Assembly (NCBI GenBank): GCA_003139975.1
Contig: PLHN01000398.1
Coordinates: forward strand, 836 to 7,083
DNA length: 6,248 nucleotides
Direction: 5' to 3'
Origin: Acidobacteriaceae bacterium
Lineage (GTDB): Bacteria > Acidobacteriota > Terriglobia > Terriglobales > Acidobacteriaceae
The notes below the pieces were generated by a model that was not told where the DNA came from, searched no databases, and worked only from the letters and a program-made list of their open reading frames with translations. The number at the start of each line of letters is the position of its first letter. Position 1 is the first letter of the stretch. Of this stretch, positions 5,888 through 6,248 are shown piece by piece. The position numbers were made by a program, and so were the translations under genes.

Positions 5888-6248
5888 TTGATCAATACCT
5901 TACTAGGCAAGGTTTTCGGGACGAAGAACGAGCGCGAAATCAAGCGCTTGCAGCCGCGCGTCGCCGCCATTAATGCGCTCGAAGCTGAGATCCAGAAGCT
6001 CACCGACGACCAACTCCGTGCCAAAACTGACGAATTTCGCGCCCGCGTCCAGGAGCGGCTAAGCAGCGTCGCCGACGAACCCGAAGCGGATCCCGATCGC
6101 CAGAAGGAGATCGAAGCCGAGCGCAGCGTCGTGCTCGGGCAGGTACTCGACCAAATTCTCGAAGAGGCCTTTGCCGTGGTCCGCGAGGCAGGCCGCCGCG
6201 TGCTCAATATGCGGCACTTCGATGTGCAGTTGATCGGCGGCATGGTGC
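5888..6248 (+). CDS. secA: Protein translocase ATPase SecA, N-terminal part (3' end outside window)
   Basis: The first 120 residues of SecA, the ATPase that drives unfolded preproteins through SecYEG at the inner membrane. The N-terminal helix [19 protein letters not shown], the stretch [17 protein letters not shown] (37-53) and [20 protein letters not shown] (93-112) followed by VQLIGGMV are classic SecA. The frame leaves the window just before the Walker A region. The start is TTG 5888: an in-frame TGA lies at 5873-5875, no ATG or GTG falls between it and the TTG, and GAAGGG sits eight bases upstream. Compared with the E. coli protein as I recall it, about 27 extra, highly charged residues lie between EFRAR and EAFAVV (roughly residues 54-92). 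Such insertions occur in several phyla. The gene follows the toxin gene on the same strand after a 104-base gap and probably has its own promoter. Confidence 0.95.
   Translation, partial: MINTLLGKVFGTKNEREIKRLQPRVAAINALEAEIQKLTDDQLRAKTDEFRARVQERLSSVADEPEADPDRQKEIEAERSVVLGQVLDQILEEAFAVVREAGRRVLNMRHFDVQLIGGMV

Noticed and set aside
5881..6243. A 120-codon minus-strand open frame at the right end
   Set aside because: It is antisense to the unmistakable SecA N-terminus and is serine/arginine-rich low-information sequence.

Overview
The window is a stretch of bacterial chromosome, GC-rich by eye, from a free-living, housekeeping-type region with a small toxin-antitoxin module in it. The proteins look most like those of Acidobacteriota (Koribacter/Terriglobia-like). 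That rests on the style of the SecA N-terminus with its charged insertion, the large acyl-ligase/ACP/acyltransferase fusion and the codon use. It is an inference from family resemblance, not a database result.

Layout from left to right. (1) At 2-1152 (+) two tyrosine recombinase genes lie in tandem: the 3' end of a xerD-like gene and a complete xerC-like gene, overlapping by ATGA. Together they look like a co-translated Xer pair for resolving chromosome dimers. (2) At 1263-2198 (+) is a membrane protein with about four N-terminal helices and a C-terminal HD-GYP-like domain that has lost its metal-binding HD histidine and the GYP motif. It is probably a non-catalytic relative of the cyclic-di-GMP phosphodiesterases. 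(3) At 2223-5003 (-), convergent with the previous gene, is a 926-residue three-part enzyme: an AMP-forming fatty-acyl ligase, an acyl carrier domain and a PlsC-type acyltransferase. It looks like a self-contained machine that activates a fatty acid, holds it on a built-in carrier and esterifies it to a lipid acceptor. (4) At 5126-5783 (+), divergent from the ligase, is a type II toxin-antitoxin pair: a ribbon-helix-helix antitoxin overlapping a VapC PIN-domain RNase toxin. (5) At 5888-6248 (+) is the N-terminus of secA. It starts at TTG, so an ATG-based search misses it, and it runs off the window.

The short divergent region 5004-5125, extending into the first antitoxin codons, carries promoter-like hexamers on both strands. 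Each is placed so that the transcript would have almost no leader, which fits the lack of a Shine-Dalgarno at either divergent start. The most noteworthy items are the ligase-ACP-PlsC fusion and the degenerate HD-GYP membrane protein. I found no CRISPR array, tRNA, rRNA or insertion sequence, and no clear rho-independent terminator.
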